From Clostridium sp. UBA4548 (GTDB lineage: Bacteria; Bacillota; Clostridia; Clostridiales; Clostridiaceae), in assembly GCF_002387895.1 (NCBI RefSeq), contig NZ_DGLI01000013.1, positions 1 to 64,000 on the forward strand: 64,000 bases of DNA, written 5' to 3'. Position numbers and translations under genes: made by a program. The number at the start of each line of letters is the position of its first letter. Within the stretch, counting starts at the first letter, position 1. The notes under the pieces were generated by a model, which was not told where the DNA came from, made no database searches, and saw nothing but the letters and a program-made list of their open reading frames with translations. Below, one piece after another: positions 27,007-35,586 of this stretch.

Positions 27007-27047
27007 GAAAAATAAAAAGACCCTAAGAAAGAATATTCTTACGGTCT
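27007..27047 (-). terminator. Attenuator-type terminator in the ABC-F leader
   Basis: On the minus strand AGACC-G-TAAGAA pairs with TTCTTA-G-GGTCT and is followed by TTTTTATTTTT. It lies about 120 bases before the ABC-F start and within the same transcription unit, so full expression requires reading through it. Confidence 0.8.
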
Positions 27048-27301
27048 AAAAATAGCTTTAATTTATAAAATCAAAGGTATATAAATACAACTAGCCTTAA
27101 TAAAGATATTGTTTAAAATATCTTGACTAAAGAGTAAATTTATATAAGAACTCTGCTTAAATAATTAAATATATTTCAGTAAAGTAAGTTATCTTCTAAA
27201 TTGCTAATTTCATTTAAAGAGCGAAACAAATAAGCTTAACCTAAAATAGGCAAAGACCATACTCTTTAAAAATATCTATTAATTTAAAAATAAAATTAAT
27301 G

Positions 27302-27322
27302 TTAGCAATTAGCTGGTGTCAT
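27302..27322 (-). CDS. Leader peptide MTPANC of the ABC-F gene
   Basis: A six-codon frame (Met-Thr-Pro-Ala-Asn-Cys-stop) on the minus strand is preceded by the strong ribosome binding site AAAGGAGGA (27331-27339) at a normal distance of 8 bases. It starts about 30 bases after the predicted transcription start. Its codons overlap the pairing region described for the leader. Short leader peptides of this type stall ribosomes when an antibiotic is present and so switch on resistance genes. Confidence 0.7.
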   Translation of the reverse strand: MTPANC

Positions 27323-27357
27323 AACTTACTTCCTCCTTTATATTTAACAATACCTAT

Positions 27358-27386
27358 ATTTTACAATATATTCATATAATTGTAAA
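27358..27386 (-). promoter_or_regulatory. Promoter of the ABC-F leader transcript
   Basis: On the minus strand, TTTACA (27386-27381) and TAAAAT (27363-27358) are separated by 17 bases. This gives a leader of about 460 bases before the ABC-F start. Confidence 0.6.
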
Positions 27387-27455
27387 TAGTTTAAATTTAA
27401 TGTAAAATTTAGTTTATATAAGTGGGGTAATGAAAATAGTTAAACTATATTAAAA

Positions 27456-27492
27456 CTTAAAAAGTTAGGGTGTTTAGAATCTAACTTTTAAG
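27456..27492. other. Hairpin between the ABC-F leader and the nitroreductase gene
   Basis: CTTAAAAAGTTAG and CTAACTTTTAAG form an inverted repeat with one bulge and a 12-base loop, flanked by weak A/T runs. Its role is unknown. The remaining 130 bases before the nitroreductase gene show nothing else clear. Confidence 0.4.
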
Positions 27493-27622
27493 CTAATTTT
27501 ACAGAAATATATTATCTAGTAGGCTCTACCATATTTTAAATATTATAAAAAAGATGGACTTTTAGATTTGTAGGGTTTTGTATATAGCCAACTGATGAAT
27601 TGAGTAAAAAGGAGGATTTAAG

Positions 27623-28186
27623 GTGGAGGTAATTGAAGCAATTTATGCGAGAAGAAGTATTAGGAAGTATTTAGACAAGAAGGTGGAAAGAGATACGATT
27701 ATGATTTTATTAAAGGCAGCTACCTCAGCACCAACAGCAGCTAATTGTCAACCTTGGGAGTTTGTGGTTGTTGATGAAGAGGACAAACTTTCTGAGTTAA
27801 AAGACAAATTGATTTTTGCAAGATACAATGCTCCAGTGGCTATTGTGGTGTGTGGAAATATGAAATTAGCTTTTAAAGGACCAGGAAAAGAAATGTGGGT
27901 ACAAGATTGCAGTGCAGCTATAGAAAACGTTTTAATTGCTGCTACAGGAATTGGACTTGGTTCAGTATGGATAGGAGTTTATCCTGTGGAAAGCAATGTA
28001 AGTGCAGTTAAAGCATTATTGAATATGCCAGAGCATGTTATCCCTGTTGGTGTTGTGTTAATTGGATACCCAGCAGAGGAGAAAGAAGCAAGAAGTAGAC
28101 TGAACGAGAAAAGAGTATATTGGCAAGAATATGAGCCTGACCGTAAACATAAGAAAAAGGATAAACCAGTAATAGGACATTACTAG
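27623..28186 (+). CDS. Nitroreductase-family flavoprotein
   Basis: The 187-residue FMN-binding protein has the family N-terminus AIYARRSIRKYLDKKV and the segment SAPTAANCQPWEFVVV that contacts FMN, then GLGSVWIG in the second half. Such enzymes reduce nitro compounds or quinones with NAD(P)H. It starts with GTG, 6 bases after AGGAGG (27611-27616). The substrate is unknown. Confidence 0.9.
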   Translation: MEVIEAIYARRSIRKYLDKKVERDTIMILLKAATSAPTAANCQPWEFVVVDEEDKLSELKDKLIFARYNAPVAIVVCGNMKLAFKGPGKEMWVQDCSAAIENVLIAATGIGLGSVWIGVYPVESNVSAVKALLNMPEHVIPVGVVLIGYPAEEKEARSRLNEKRVYWQEYEPDRKHKKKDKPVIGHY

Positions 28187-28304
28187 AGAAGTAAGGTATA
28201 AGAAATATTCCCCATTTATGGTAGAGTAAATAATAAACGAATCATAAGTTTTTTACCAAAGTTGGATAATTGAATATATGCCACAATATGTATAATATAA
28301 AATG

Positions 28305-28341
28305 TTCCTCAATAAGCTTTAATATGAGTGAGGAATTTTTA
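28305..28341 (+). terminator. Probable terminator after the nitroreductase gene
   Basis: TTCCTCA (28305-28311) pairs with TGAGGAA (28329-28335) and is followed by TTTTT. Confidence 0.55.
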
Positions 28342-28438
28342 ATCAATGATTTATCAAATAATTAAAGTAAGATATAATTAAATGCATAAATTATTCATTA
28401 ATAAAGCTTAATATAATGAGATTGAAAGGGATGTTAGA

Positions 28439-28963
28439 ATGGTTTTACTAGTAGTTGATACACAAAAGTTAATAACAAATGAGAAATTATATGAATTTGA
28501 TACCTTTGTATATAATGTTAAAAAACTAATAAATAAGGCTAGAGAAAATGATATTGAAGTAATATATGTACGTCATGATGATGGACAAGGTAGCGAGTTA
28601 ACAAAAGGAACTGAGGGTTTCGAAATATATGAAGAGTTTAAGCCAATGGATGGAGAAAAAATATTTGATAAAAATGTTAATAGTGCATTTAAAGGAACTG
28701 GATTATTAGAGTATCTATCAAATAACGGTGAAAAAGAGGTAATTATTGTTGGGCTACAAACAGACTATTGTATTGATGCTACTATAAAATGTGGATTTGA
28801 ACATGGACTGCATATTATAGTTCCAGCATATGCGAATACAACAGTGAATAATAAGTTTATGTCAGCGGAACAAAGCTATAGATATCACAATGAATTTATG
28901 TGGAATGGTAGATATGCAAAATGTATTTCAGTGGAAGAAACAATTAAAAAACTGAATGATTAA
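28439..28963 (+). CDS. Isochorismatase-family cysteine hydrolase
   Basis: The 174-residue protein carries the catalytic triad of the family: Asp7 in LLVVDTQ, Lys78 in FDKNVNSAF and Cys111 in TDYCIDAT. It is the length of the single-domain amidohydrolases that act on nicotinamide, N-carbamoyl compounds or similar amides; the substrate is not clear. AAAGGGATG precedes the ATG. A GNAT gene follows 75 bases downstream. Confidence 0.88.
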   Translation: MVLLVVDTQKLITNEKLYEFDTFVYNVKKLINKARENDIEVIYVRHDDGQGSELTKGTEGFEIYEEFKPMDGEKIFDKNVNSAFKGTGLLEYLSNNGEKEVIIVGLQTDYCIDATIKCGFEHGLHIIVPAYANTTVNNKFMSAEQSYRYHNEFMWNGRYAKCISVEETIKKLND

Positions 28964-29038
28964 ATTCAGGTTATAGAATTTAAAGGGGAATATGAGTTCA
29001 ATGGATCCTCTTATCCATTGTGAGGGGGAGTAAGTTAT

Positions 29039-29914
29039 ATGAAGGTGCAAGAATTAAGTAATGAAGAACTTAGTGAGTTCTTAGAATACTGTGGGAAATA
29101 TGGTAGAGAACATGATGAAAGCTATTTGCCAGATGATAAATTTGTTATAAATGAAGATAATCCAACTTATATATTATTAAATCATGATGAAAAAATAGTT
29201 GGTGCAGTATCTTTAATTATGACACCACAATTCCGAGTTTCTAGTAAAGCTAGATTTAGAATATTTCATTCAATAGCTAATGATATTGAAGCATATAAAC
29301 TACTATTAGATGCTGTTAGAAATCATGTTAAGGGTATAGAAACTGTGTATTTATTTTTACCAAAAGAAAAATCTAACACTGGAGAAGTTTTTGTAAAATT
29401 AGGCTTCCATATTACAAGATATTCTTATTATATGGAAAGATGCGGCAAGGAATCGGTAAAGCCGAACTTCCCTAAGGATATTCAATTAAGGCCAGTTAGG
29501 GAAGGTGTAGATGAAGAAGTATGGTGTGATATTATAAATGAATGTTTTGCTAACTTGGCTGGGCATGTACATTGTACCCAAGATAAGGTTATAGAAATGT
29601 TAAGGGATGAGGAACTAATTAAAGATGGAATGATGATATTATGGGATGGTGATAAAGCCATAGGAACTTTATGTGTAAGTGCAGAGGAATCTGAGGGGAA
29701 TTTATTTGCATTTATTGGTGCTGTGGCTATAATTCCAGAGTATAGGGGAAGAAATCTTGGAAGAAATTTAATCAGAGCAGCGGTGCAATTTGGAAGGGAT
29801 AATGGCTATGAGAATTCTTCGCTATCAGTAAATGCTGAGAATACTAATGCAGCAAAGTTGTATCTAAGCGAAGATTTTGAAGAGAAGGCCGTAATGGTGT
29901 GCTATAATATTTAA
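29039..29914 (+). CDS. Two-domain GNAT-family acetyltransferase
   Basis: This 291-residue protein has a weak GNAT-like N-terminal half and a clear C-terminal GNAT domain with the acetyl-CoA loop PEYRGRNLGRNLIRAAV and a final SVNAENTNAAKLYLSEDFEE segment. Tandem GNAT proteins of this size are common in clostridia and mostly uncharacterised. GAGGGGG precedes the ATG. It is followed by a terminator. Confidence 0.85.
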   Translation: MKVQELSNEELSEFLEYCGKYGREHDESYLPDDKFVINEDNPTYILLNHDEKIVGAVSLIMTPQFRVSSKARFRIFHSIANDIEAYKLLLDAVRNHVKGIETVYLFLPKEKSNTGEVFVKLGFHITRYSYYMERCGKESVKPNFPKDIQLRPVREGVDEEVWCDIINECFANLAGHVHCTQDKVIEMLRDEELIKDGMMILWDGDKAIGTLCVSAEESEGNLFAFIGAVAIIPEYRGRNLGRNLIRAAVQFGRDNGYENSSLSVNAENTNAAKLYLSEDFEEKAVMVCYNI

Positions 29915-29948
29915 ATATGTTTATTTTAAGAAAAGATATAATAATGGA

Positions 29949-29991
29949 AAATGTGCTATCTAAATATGTATTAGGTGGCGCATTTTTATTT
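29949..29991 (+). terminator. Terminator after the GNAT gene
   Basis: AAATGTGCTATCTAA (29949-29963) pairs with TTAGGTGGCGCATTT (29971-29985) over 15 bp with three G-U pairs, followed by TTATTT. Confidence 0.82.
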
Positions 29992-30097
29992 ATGAATTAA
30001 GTATTAGGTTGGGTTAATAAAAATCCTAATAATATTATGTGAATAGTTGTAAAAGTTAACAAATTGAAAATTATCATTCATAATGAGTGATATATGA

Positions 30098-30126
30098 TTG
30101 AAATCTTGCATAATATATTATATAAT
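30098..30126 (+). promoter_or_regulatory. Promoter of gluD
   Basis: TTGAAA (30098-30103) and TATAAT (30121-30126) are exactly 17 bases apart. The start is about 130 bases before the gluD ATG, leaving an untranslated leader in which I see no recognised RNA class. Confidence 0.7.
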
Positions 30127-30267
30127 AAAAGTATCACCAGTGGTAAAATATGACATAATCAACTTCAACCTATTTTAATAATTCTATGCTAAATAGGGAC
30201 TTGGATATTACATAGCAAGAATTATATAGCAAATCTTTTTTAATAAATTATAGGGGGTAACAGTATT

Positions 30268-31533
30268 ATGAAAGAAAATTTGAATCCATTTGAAAATGCT
30301 CAAAAAATGCTTAAGGAGGCTTGTGACAAACTTGGGACTGAACCAGCAGTTTACGAAATTTTAAGTGAGCCTTTAAGGGTAATTGAAGTGTCAATTCCAG
30401 TAAAAATGGATGATGGAAGTATTAAAGTATTTAAAGGGTTCCGTTCACAGCATAATGATGCAGTTGGTCCAACAAAGGGTGGAATTAGATTTGACAAGGA
30501 CGTTACAAGAGATGAAGTAAAAGCTTTATCACTTTGGATGACTTTTAAGTGTGGTGTAACAGGAATACCTTATGGAGGTGGAAAGGGAGGCATTATTGTT
30601 GATCCTTCAACGCTTTCCAAAGGAGAACTTGAAAGATTGAGCAGAGGATATATTGATGGAATATATAAGCTAATTGGTGAGAAGGTCGATGTTCCAGCTC
30701 CAGATGTAAATACAAATGGACAAATAATGGCTTGGATGGTTGACGAATATAATAAGCTTGTAGGTCATAGTGCTCTTGGAACATTAACAGGAAAGCCCGT
30801 AGAGTTTGGAGGCTCAAAGGGAAGAACAGCAGCTACAGGATTTGGGGTAGCGGTTACAATAAGAGAAGCATTAAACAAGTTAAATATTAATATAAATAGT
30901 GCTACAGTTGCTATTCAGGCATTTGGAAATGTTGGAAGTCATACGGCTACAATTATTGAAAAAATGGGAGCAAAAGTAGTTTCAATATTAGAATATGACA
31001 GAGTAGAAAAGAGAACCTATGGAATTTATAATGAAAATGGATTAGCTACTAAGGAATTAGCCGTATATTATGAAAAGAATCATACGCTACTTGGTTTTCC
31101 AAATTCAAAGGAGATAACTGCAGATGAGTTTTGGTCTTTAGCTGTGGATGTTCTAGTGCCAGCAGCAAGAGAAAACCAAATCACTTTAGATAATGTAGAT
31201 ACAATAAAGGCAAAAATAATAGCTGAAGCTGCCAATGGACCTATTACCCCAGATGCCGACAAAATACTAAACGCTAAAGATATATTAGTAATACCAGATA
31301 TTTTAGCCAATGCTGGTGGTGTAACCGTTTCCTATTTTGAATGGGTTCAAAACCTCTATGGATATTATTGGAGTGAAGAAGAAGTTGAGGATAAAGAAGA
31401 AAAAGCAATGATAAGTGCTTTTAATGATATATGGAAGATAAAAGAAGAATACAAGGTTTCTATGAGGAATGCTGCTTATATGCACTCAATAAAACGAGTA
31501 GCAACAACTATGAAGCTTAGAGGTTGGTACTAA
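30268..31533 (+). CDS. gluD: Glutamate dehydrogenase (RocG/GudB/GluD type)
   Basis: The 421-residue enzyme catalyses reversible oxidative deamination of glutamate to 2-oxoglutarate. It matches the C. difficile GluD type over its length, with the substrate segment GPTKGGIRF, the catalytic-lysine region GIPYGGGKGG, VPAPDVNTN and a dinucleotide fold around QAFGNVGS. The NAD preference is inferred from its relatives. GGGGG precedes the ATG and a good promoter lies upstream. It appears to be a single-gene unit between two terminators. Confidence 0.95.
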   Translation: MKENLNPFENAQKMLKEACDKLGTEPAVYEILSEPLRVIEVSIPVKMDDGSIKVFKGFRSQHNDAVGPTKGGIRFDKDVTRDEVKALSLWMTFKCGVTGIPYGGGKGGIIVDPSTLSKGELERLSRGYIDGIYKLIGEKVDVPAPDVNTNGQIMAWMVDEYNKLVGHSALGTLTGKPVEFGGSKGRTAATGFGVAVTIREALNKLNININSATVAIQAFGNVGSHTATIIEKMGAKVVSILEYDRVEKRTYGIYNENGLATKELAVYYEKNHTLLGFPNSKEITADEFWSLAVDVLVPAARENQITLDNVDTIKAKIIAEAANGPITPDADKILNAKDILVIPDILANAGGVTVSYFEWVQNLYGYYWSEEEVEDKEEKAMISAFNDIWKIKEEYKVSMRNAAYMHSIKRVATTMKLRGWY

Positions 31534-31588
31534 TATATTGGTTATGTAATTTCTAAATTTTAAAAGATATATACCATAGTACACAGTG

Positions 31589-31625
31589 AAAAACTCTTAT
31601 CCTGTAAATGGATAAGAGTTTTTAA
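31589..31625 (+). terminator. Terminator after gluD
   Basis: AAAAACTCTTATCC and GGATAAGAGTTTTT form a perfect 14-bp stem with a 7-base loop. The T-run is on the plus strand. Confidence 0.9.
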
Positions 31626-31991
31626 TTTAGCCAAATAACATAGTAGTATAGGGTTCTTTGTTCATATTTAGTGAGAGCACAAAAGCTAGTATATTAAATA
31701 TGAACTTTTCTTAAAACATAAGGTATAAATAAAGTCTGCTGAAGAAAAGTATGCAACTTTGATGCAATTTTGATTGAAGTTTGATACAGCCCACTTTTAA
31801 TATTGAATTACAAGGTAGCCCTTTATGGCAATTAAAGAGATGCCATAAAACAAAGCCGTTAACAATTGAATAACGAAAGCTGAATTTAACATAGAATGAA
31901 GAAAAAATTCTAGTGTTAGTAATAGTAATTACTTTTCCCTAGAGTTTTGAAGTAGAAATAAAAAGTACTTTTGAAAGGGGATAATATATTT
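31626..31991. other. Non-coding stretch before the MurE-like stub
   Basis: No reading frame, hairpin or repeat that I can support. Confidence 0.4.
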
Positions 31992-32159
31992 ATGAAATTT
32001 CATAGTGGAAAAATTAAAAAACGACATAAAATTACATTGAAAGATGTATTTCAGGCATTAAATAAATTTAACTTAATTAGAGATTACTCTAGAGGGATAG
32101 ATTGCTCAGAACTTAATTTTGATTATGTGTCTTACAATTCTAAGGATATTAAAGCCTGA
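31992..32159 (+). pseudogene. Stub resembling the N-terminus of a MurE-type ligase
   Basis: From ATG 31992, 11 bases after GAAAGGGG, the frame encodes 55 residues. The second half (about residues 17-55: LKDVFQALN, LIRDYSRG, DYVSYNSKDIKA) resembles the start of Mur ligase N-terminal domains, in which SYNSK is normally followed by a short loop and a strand. Here the frame stops just after that point. With only 55 of about 490 residues left it cannot be an active ligase. It may be a deletion remnant or a diverged small protein. Confidence 0.4.
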
Positions 32160-32178
32160 ACTAGACACTAGTTTTTAT
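32159..32178 (+). terminator. Weak terminator after the stub
   Basis: AACTAG and CTAGTT form a 6-bp stem with a 3-base loop, followed by TTTATATTT. Confidence 0.45.
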
Positions 32179-32196
32179 ATTTAATATTAATTAAAT

Positions 32197-33588
32197 TTAG
32201 TCCATTTTGAATTTTCTTTTCCAAGCACCACTTTTAAAGCGTACGAAAAGTAAAGCAAAACGAACTACGTTATCTGCTATCATACAAAGCCATACGGAGT
32301 TTAGACCCAGGTGAAAAACAGATACGCATAAGTAGGTGGAAATAATTCTTACTCCCCACATAGATAATATTGATATAAATACAGGAGTTTTAGTGTCTCC
32401 TATGCCATTAAATATTCCTTCTAATATTATTAGTGCGCCAAACATAGGTTCAGAAACCGCTACAATACGAAGTACAGAAGAACCATATTTGATAACCTCA
32501 GGGTCATTTATAAAAATAGACATCATAGTCTCAGGAAAGAAAAACAATACGGCTCCTGTTATAGTCATTATTGTAACTGCAAGCCACATTATTGTTATAG
32601 AGGTTTGCTGAAATTTTTTTTCATCTTTTTCACCTAGAGCATTTCCAACAAGCGTTGAAGTAGAGGCTTGCATGCCGTAGCCAGGAATGTAAAATGCTTC
32701 TTCGGCAGTTAAGGCGATGGAATGCGCAGCAAAAGCTATAGTACCCAGGCTTGTTACAAGAGAAGAAAAAACAACTTGACCTAGACAAGTTATGGTACGC
32801 TCAACAGTCACAGGAAAACCAACGCTAATGCATCTTTTCATTATGGGAAGGTGAAGTTTTATCTTTTCACCTTTAGGTGATACTAATTTATTTTTATAAA
32901 GAGCAAAAAACATTAAAAACCCGCTTATGGTGTAAGATATGGCTGTAGCTATGGCAGAACCAATTACACCTAAACCTGCTCCATAGGTAGGTATTTCTAA
33001 GCTTCCAATAGATAAAGTTTGGTTTCCATAAATTAATAGAAAGTTTAATACAATATTAGTTAGATTCATAATCAGATTAATCCTCATAGGTGTTTTTGTA
33101 TCCCCTGTAGAGCGAAGGACAGCACCAAAAACTATGGTTGAAACACGGAATAGCATAGGCATACATATGATGGCAAAGTAAATGGATGCATCCTTTTGAA
33201 TTTCTGGAGCGGCTCCTAACCATTTAGGCAAAAATGGGCTGACGCTTAGGGTAGCGACAGATAAAATTATTCCTAATATAAAGGTTATTATAATAGATTG
33301 AATTGAGGCTAGTTTTGTTTCTTCAAATTTTTTAGCACCTATGGAATAGGAGATGCAGGATAGAACACCGATGCCCATGGCAAAGGAGGGGCTATTTACA
33401 AGCCAGTTCACTGTAATAGTAAGTCCAACTGCAGCAGAGGCCTGAGCACCTAGTTGTCCAACCATTGCAGAACCTACATATTGTACTGCAGTCTGTAGAG
33501 CTTGTTCAACTATAGAAGGCCAGGATAGAGCCCAGATGTTAGCAATCATTCCTTTTCTTTCAGTAATATTTTTCACAATACTTTCCAT
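32197..33588 (-). CDS. MATE-family multidrug efflux transporter
   Basis: The 463-residue protein has twelve hydrophobic segments in two homologous halves and N-terminal MATE features (MIANIWALSWPSIVEQALQT), typical of the NorM/DinF superfamily that exports cationic drugs by ion antiport. AAGGAG precedes the ATG on the minus strand. It is divergent from a BmrR-like MerR regulator 96 bases away, which is the natural candidate for its drug-responsive control. Confidence 0.92.
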   Translation of the reverse strand: MESIVKNITERKGMIANIWALSWPSIVEQALQTAVQYVGSAMVGQLGAQASAAVGLTITVNWLVNSPSFAMGIGVLSCISYSIGAKKFEETKLASIQSIIITFILGIILSVATLSVSPFLPKWLGAAPEIQKDASIYFAIICMPMLFRVSTIVFGAVLRSTGDTKTPMRINLIMNLTNIVLNFLLIYGNQTLSIGSLEIPTYGAGLGVIGSAIATAISYTISGFLMFFALYKNKLVSPKGEKIKLHLPIMKRCISVGFPVTVERTITCLGQVVFSSLVTSLGTIAFAAHSIALTAEEAFYIPGYGMQASTSTLVGNALGEKDEKKFQQTSITIMWLAVTIMTITGAVLFFFPETMMSIFINDPEVIKYGSSVLRIVAVSEPMFGALIILEGIFNGIGDTKTPVFISILSMWGVRIISTYLCVSVFHLGLNSVWLCMIADNVVRFALLFVRFKSGAWKRKFKMD

Positions 33589-33684
33589 AAATATCTCCTT
33601 ATTCTTATAAGCATATATTGTTATTGTTTTACATTTGTTATAATAAGGGGTATAGCAACTATATAGTCAAGAGGATTGATAAGC

Positions 33685-34509
33685 ATGAATAATAAAATAT
33701 ATTTATCAACTGGGGAATTAGCACAAATGCTTGGAGTTACAAAGCAGACAGTAATTTATTACGATAAAATAGGACTAATTTCCCCAATAAAACGTGGTGA
33801 AAAGGATTATAGATACTATACTTTAGAGCAGGCAGATGAATTAGACTCTATTCTAACTTTTAGAAATTTAGGAGTACCTATTAATATTCTTAAGGAGTAT
33901 TTAAGTGTGCGAAATGCAGAAGGATGCATTGAGATGCTCAGGAAGCAAAAGGAAAAAGTTGATTTAGAGATTCAAAAATTAGATAAAATTAGAAGAAAGA
34001 TTGAGGGAAGATCAAGATTACTAGAACAGGTTTTGGGCATTAGTGACTTTGAAAAGGTGGTATTTTCAACAGAAAGCAAGGAGTACTATATGATAGAACC
34101 TTGTATGGAGGAGAATGAAAAGGCATTTATGCAAAGCTTTATTGCTATTTGTAGTAGGTCAAAAGAGCTCCAGATAGATTTTGAAAATCCTATTTGCAAT
34201 ATAATTACAAAGGAGGCTTTAGAACTAGGTCTTTATAAAAAAGTGACTTATTTTGGAATAAGAATACCTGAAGATTTTGAGGGACAGTTAACTAATAAGT
34301 ACGAAAAGTCCTATGGAATCTATGCATCAACTTATCATAAAGGTTCTTATGATACCATGTACCTTTCTTATGAAAGATTGTTAAATGGCATAAAGGAACA
34401 AGGCTATAGTATATGTGGAAATGCATATGAAGTTGATTTGCTTAGTACTCTTACTAATGCGGACAGTAATGAATATTTAAAGTTGATTTCAATACAAGTT
34501 TGTAAGTGA
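33685..34509 (+). CDS. MerR-family regulator with GyrI-like ligand domain (BmrR-like)
   Basis: The 274-residue protein has an N-terminal MerR winged helix (STGELAQMLGVTKQTVIYYDK), a dimerisation helix to about residue 115, and a C-terminal domain of about 150 residues with the layout of the GyrI/BmrR drug-binding fold. ATG 33685 is preferred over TTG 33676 because GAGG (33671-33674) lies 10 bases before it. It faces the MATE pump gene, so it probably activates that gene when it binds a drug. Confidence 0.88.
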   Translation: MNNKIYLSTGELAQMLGVTKQTVIYYDKIGLISPIKRGEKDYRYYTLEQADELDSILTFRNLGVPINILKEYLSVRNAEGCIEMLRKQKEKVDLEIQKLDKIRRKIEGRSRLLEQVLGISDFEKVVFSTESKEYYMIEPCMEENEKAFMQSFIAICSRSKELQIDFENPICNIITKEALELGLYKKVTYFGIRIPEDFEGQLTNKYEKSYGIYASTYHKGSYDTMYLSYERLLNGIKEQGYSICGNAYEVDLLSTLTNADSNEYLKLISIQVCK

Positions 34510-34648
34510 AAATAAATTCATAATAGTTAGGATTAAGTTGTTAAAGAAATTCCATATAGGTGTTCCTTTAAAACATAAAAGTTGAGTTATTACTATAAAT
34601 ACATTATTAAAGTCTAAACTATGTTACTTATGGCAAGATGTATTATAT

Positions 34649-35416
34649 TTAATTTTCTCGACTTTTTATAAACTCATAAAATTCCATGAGTTGCTTTCTT
34701 TGATCCTTTGTAAGAGATGAAATATCTAGAGAAATAATTTCTTTACTAGTAAGTGTTTCTCTCTTTTTTTCATCTGTTTTTGTTATAAAGTAAGTGGAAA
34801 TTGTACTAGTTAACATACTTAAAAATCCTATACCTGATAGCATAAGGATAGCTGCTATAACCCTCCCGCCTGAAGTAGTTGGACTTATATCTCCATACCC
34901 TACTGTGGTAATAGTTACAATACTCCACCAAAAGGCATCACCATAGGATTTTATTGTGGCACTAGAATCTCTTTCTAAAAAATAAATAGCAAAGGAACCT
35001 AGTATGGTTATTATGCTTGCAGAACCTAAAGAATATATAAATCCATTAGTATATAAAACATCTTTAATGTTATGTATTAGACGCAATAAATAGGTTAAAA
35101 CTCTTATAAGTTTCAATAAACTTCCATAAGGAGAGCTAGTAAAAAAGTGAAGAGGAAGTAAAGCAATTAAATCTATATAATGATTTTTAAGCAAAGAACG
35201 TTTATTTCTTGAAAAAAACAATCTCACAACAAAATCAAGGACAAAAATAAAATAGATTATATTATCAGCTATGTTTAAGTATTTTAACTGTATGCCAGTG
35301 ATATTTTTACTAAACTGTAGAACAACAACAAAGGTTGCTACTAATGCAAAAAATCCTATAACTATGTCATAGATAAACTCAATTCTTTCATTGTTAGTAA
35401 AATCAAGGTCTCTCAT
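34649..35416 (-). CDS. Voltage-gated-type potassium channel
   Basis: The 255-residue protein has six hydrophobic segments, a short charged S4-like stretch (LLKLIRVLTYLLRLIHN) and the pore loop with selectivity filter TVGYGD. The size and layout match prokaryotic KvAP-type or ion_trans-family channels. A short charged cytoplasmic tail follows the last segment. GGGGATGG precedes the ATG. It is divergent from the DUF89 gene with 170 bases between them. Confidence 0.9.
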   Translation of the reverse strand: MRDLDFTNNERIEFIYDIVIGFFALVATFVVVLQFSKNITGIQLKYLNIADNIIYFIFVLDFVVRLFFSRNKRSLLKNHYIDLIALLPLHFFTSSPYGSLLKLIRVLTYLLRLIHNIKDVLYTNGFIYSLGSASIITILGSFAIYFLERDSSATIKSYGDAFWWSIVTITTVGYGDISPTTSGGRVIAAILMLSGIGFLSMLTSTISTYFITKTDEKKRETLTSKEIISLDISSLTKDQRKQLMEFYEFIKSREN

Positions 35417-35586
35417 AATAAAACCATCCCCATATATTTTTATATTGTATGATATATAAAAATATTATACTGTTTTTTATATGAAATAGAAAGGCATCAA
35501 AAGGTAATGCTATTAATTTATATGGTATAATCTTGAACATAGCAGTTGATTAACTACTGCAATATTGCTCTTAAGGAGAGAATCAG

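Larger units (their letters stand above)
26935..27331 (-). promoter_or_regulatory. ABC-F leader with alternative base pairings
   Basis: In the minus-strand transcript, the leader-peptide region (27331-27302) is complementary to a downstream segment (27207-27182): AAGTAAGTTAT pairs over 11 bases and AATTGCTAA over 9, properly nested. A second copy of the same signal (AGTAAGTTATCT and AATTGC, 26955-26935), just before the ABC-F ribosome binding site, can pair with that same segment over 12 and 6 bases. The segment therefore has two competing partners, with the terminator at 27018-27047 between them. This is the logic of ribosome-stalling attenuation. Confidence 0.65.

Noticed and set aside
30070..30095. 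A Fur-box-like dyad (ATTATCATTCATAATGAGTGAT) before gluD
   Set aside because: The match to the 7-1-7 Fur pattern is imperfect and AT-rich DNA gives such dyads by chance; glutamate dehydrogenase is not an expected Fur target.
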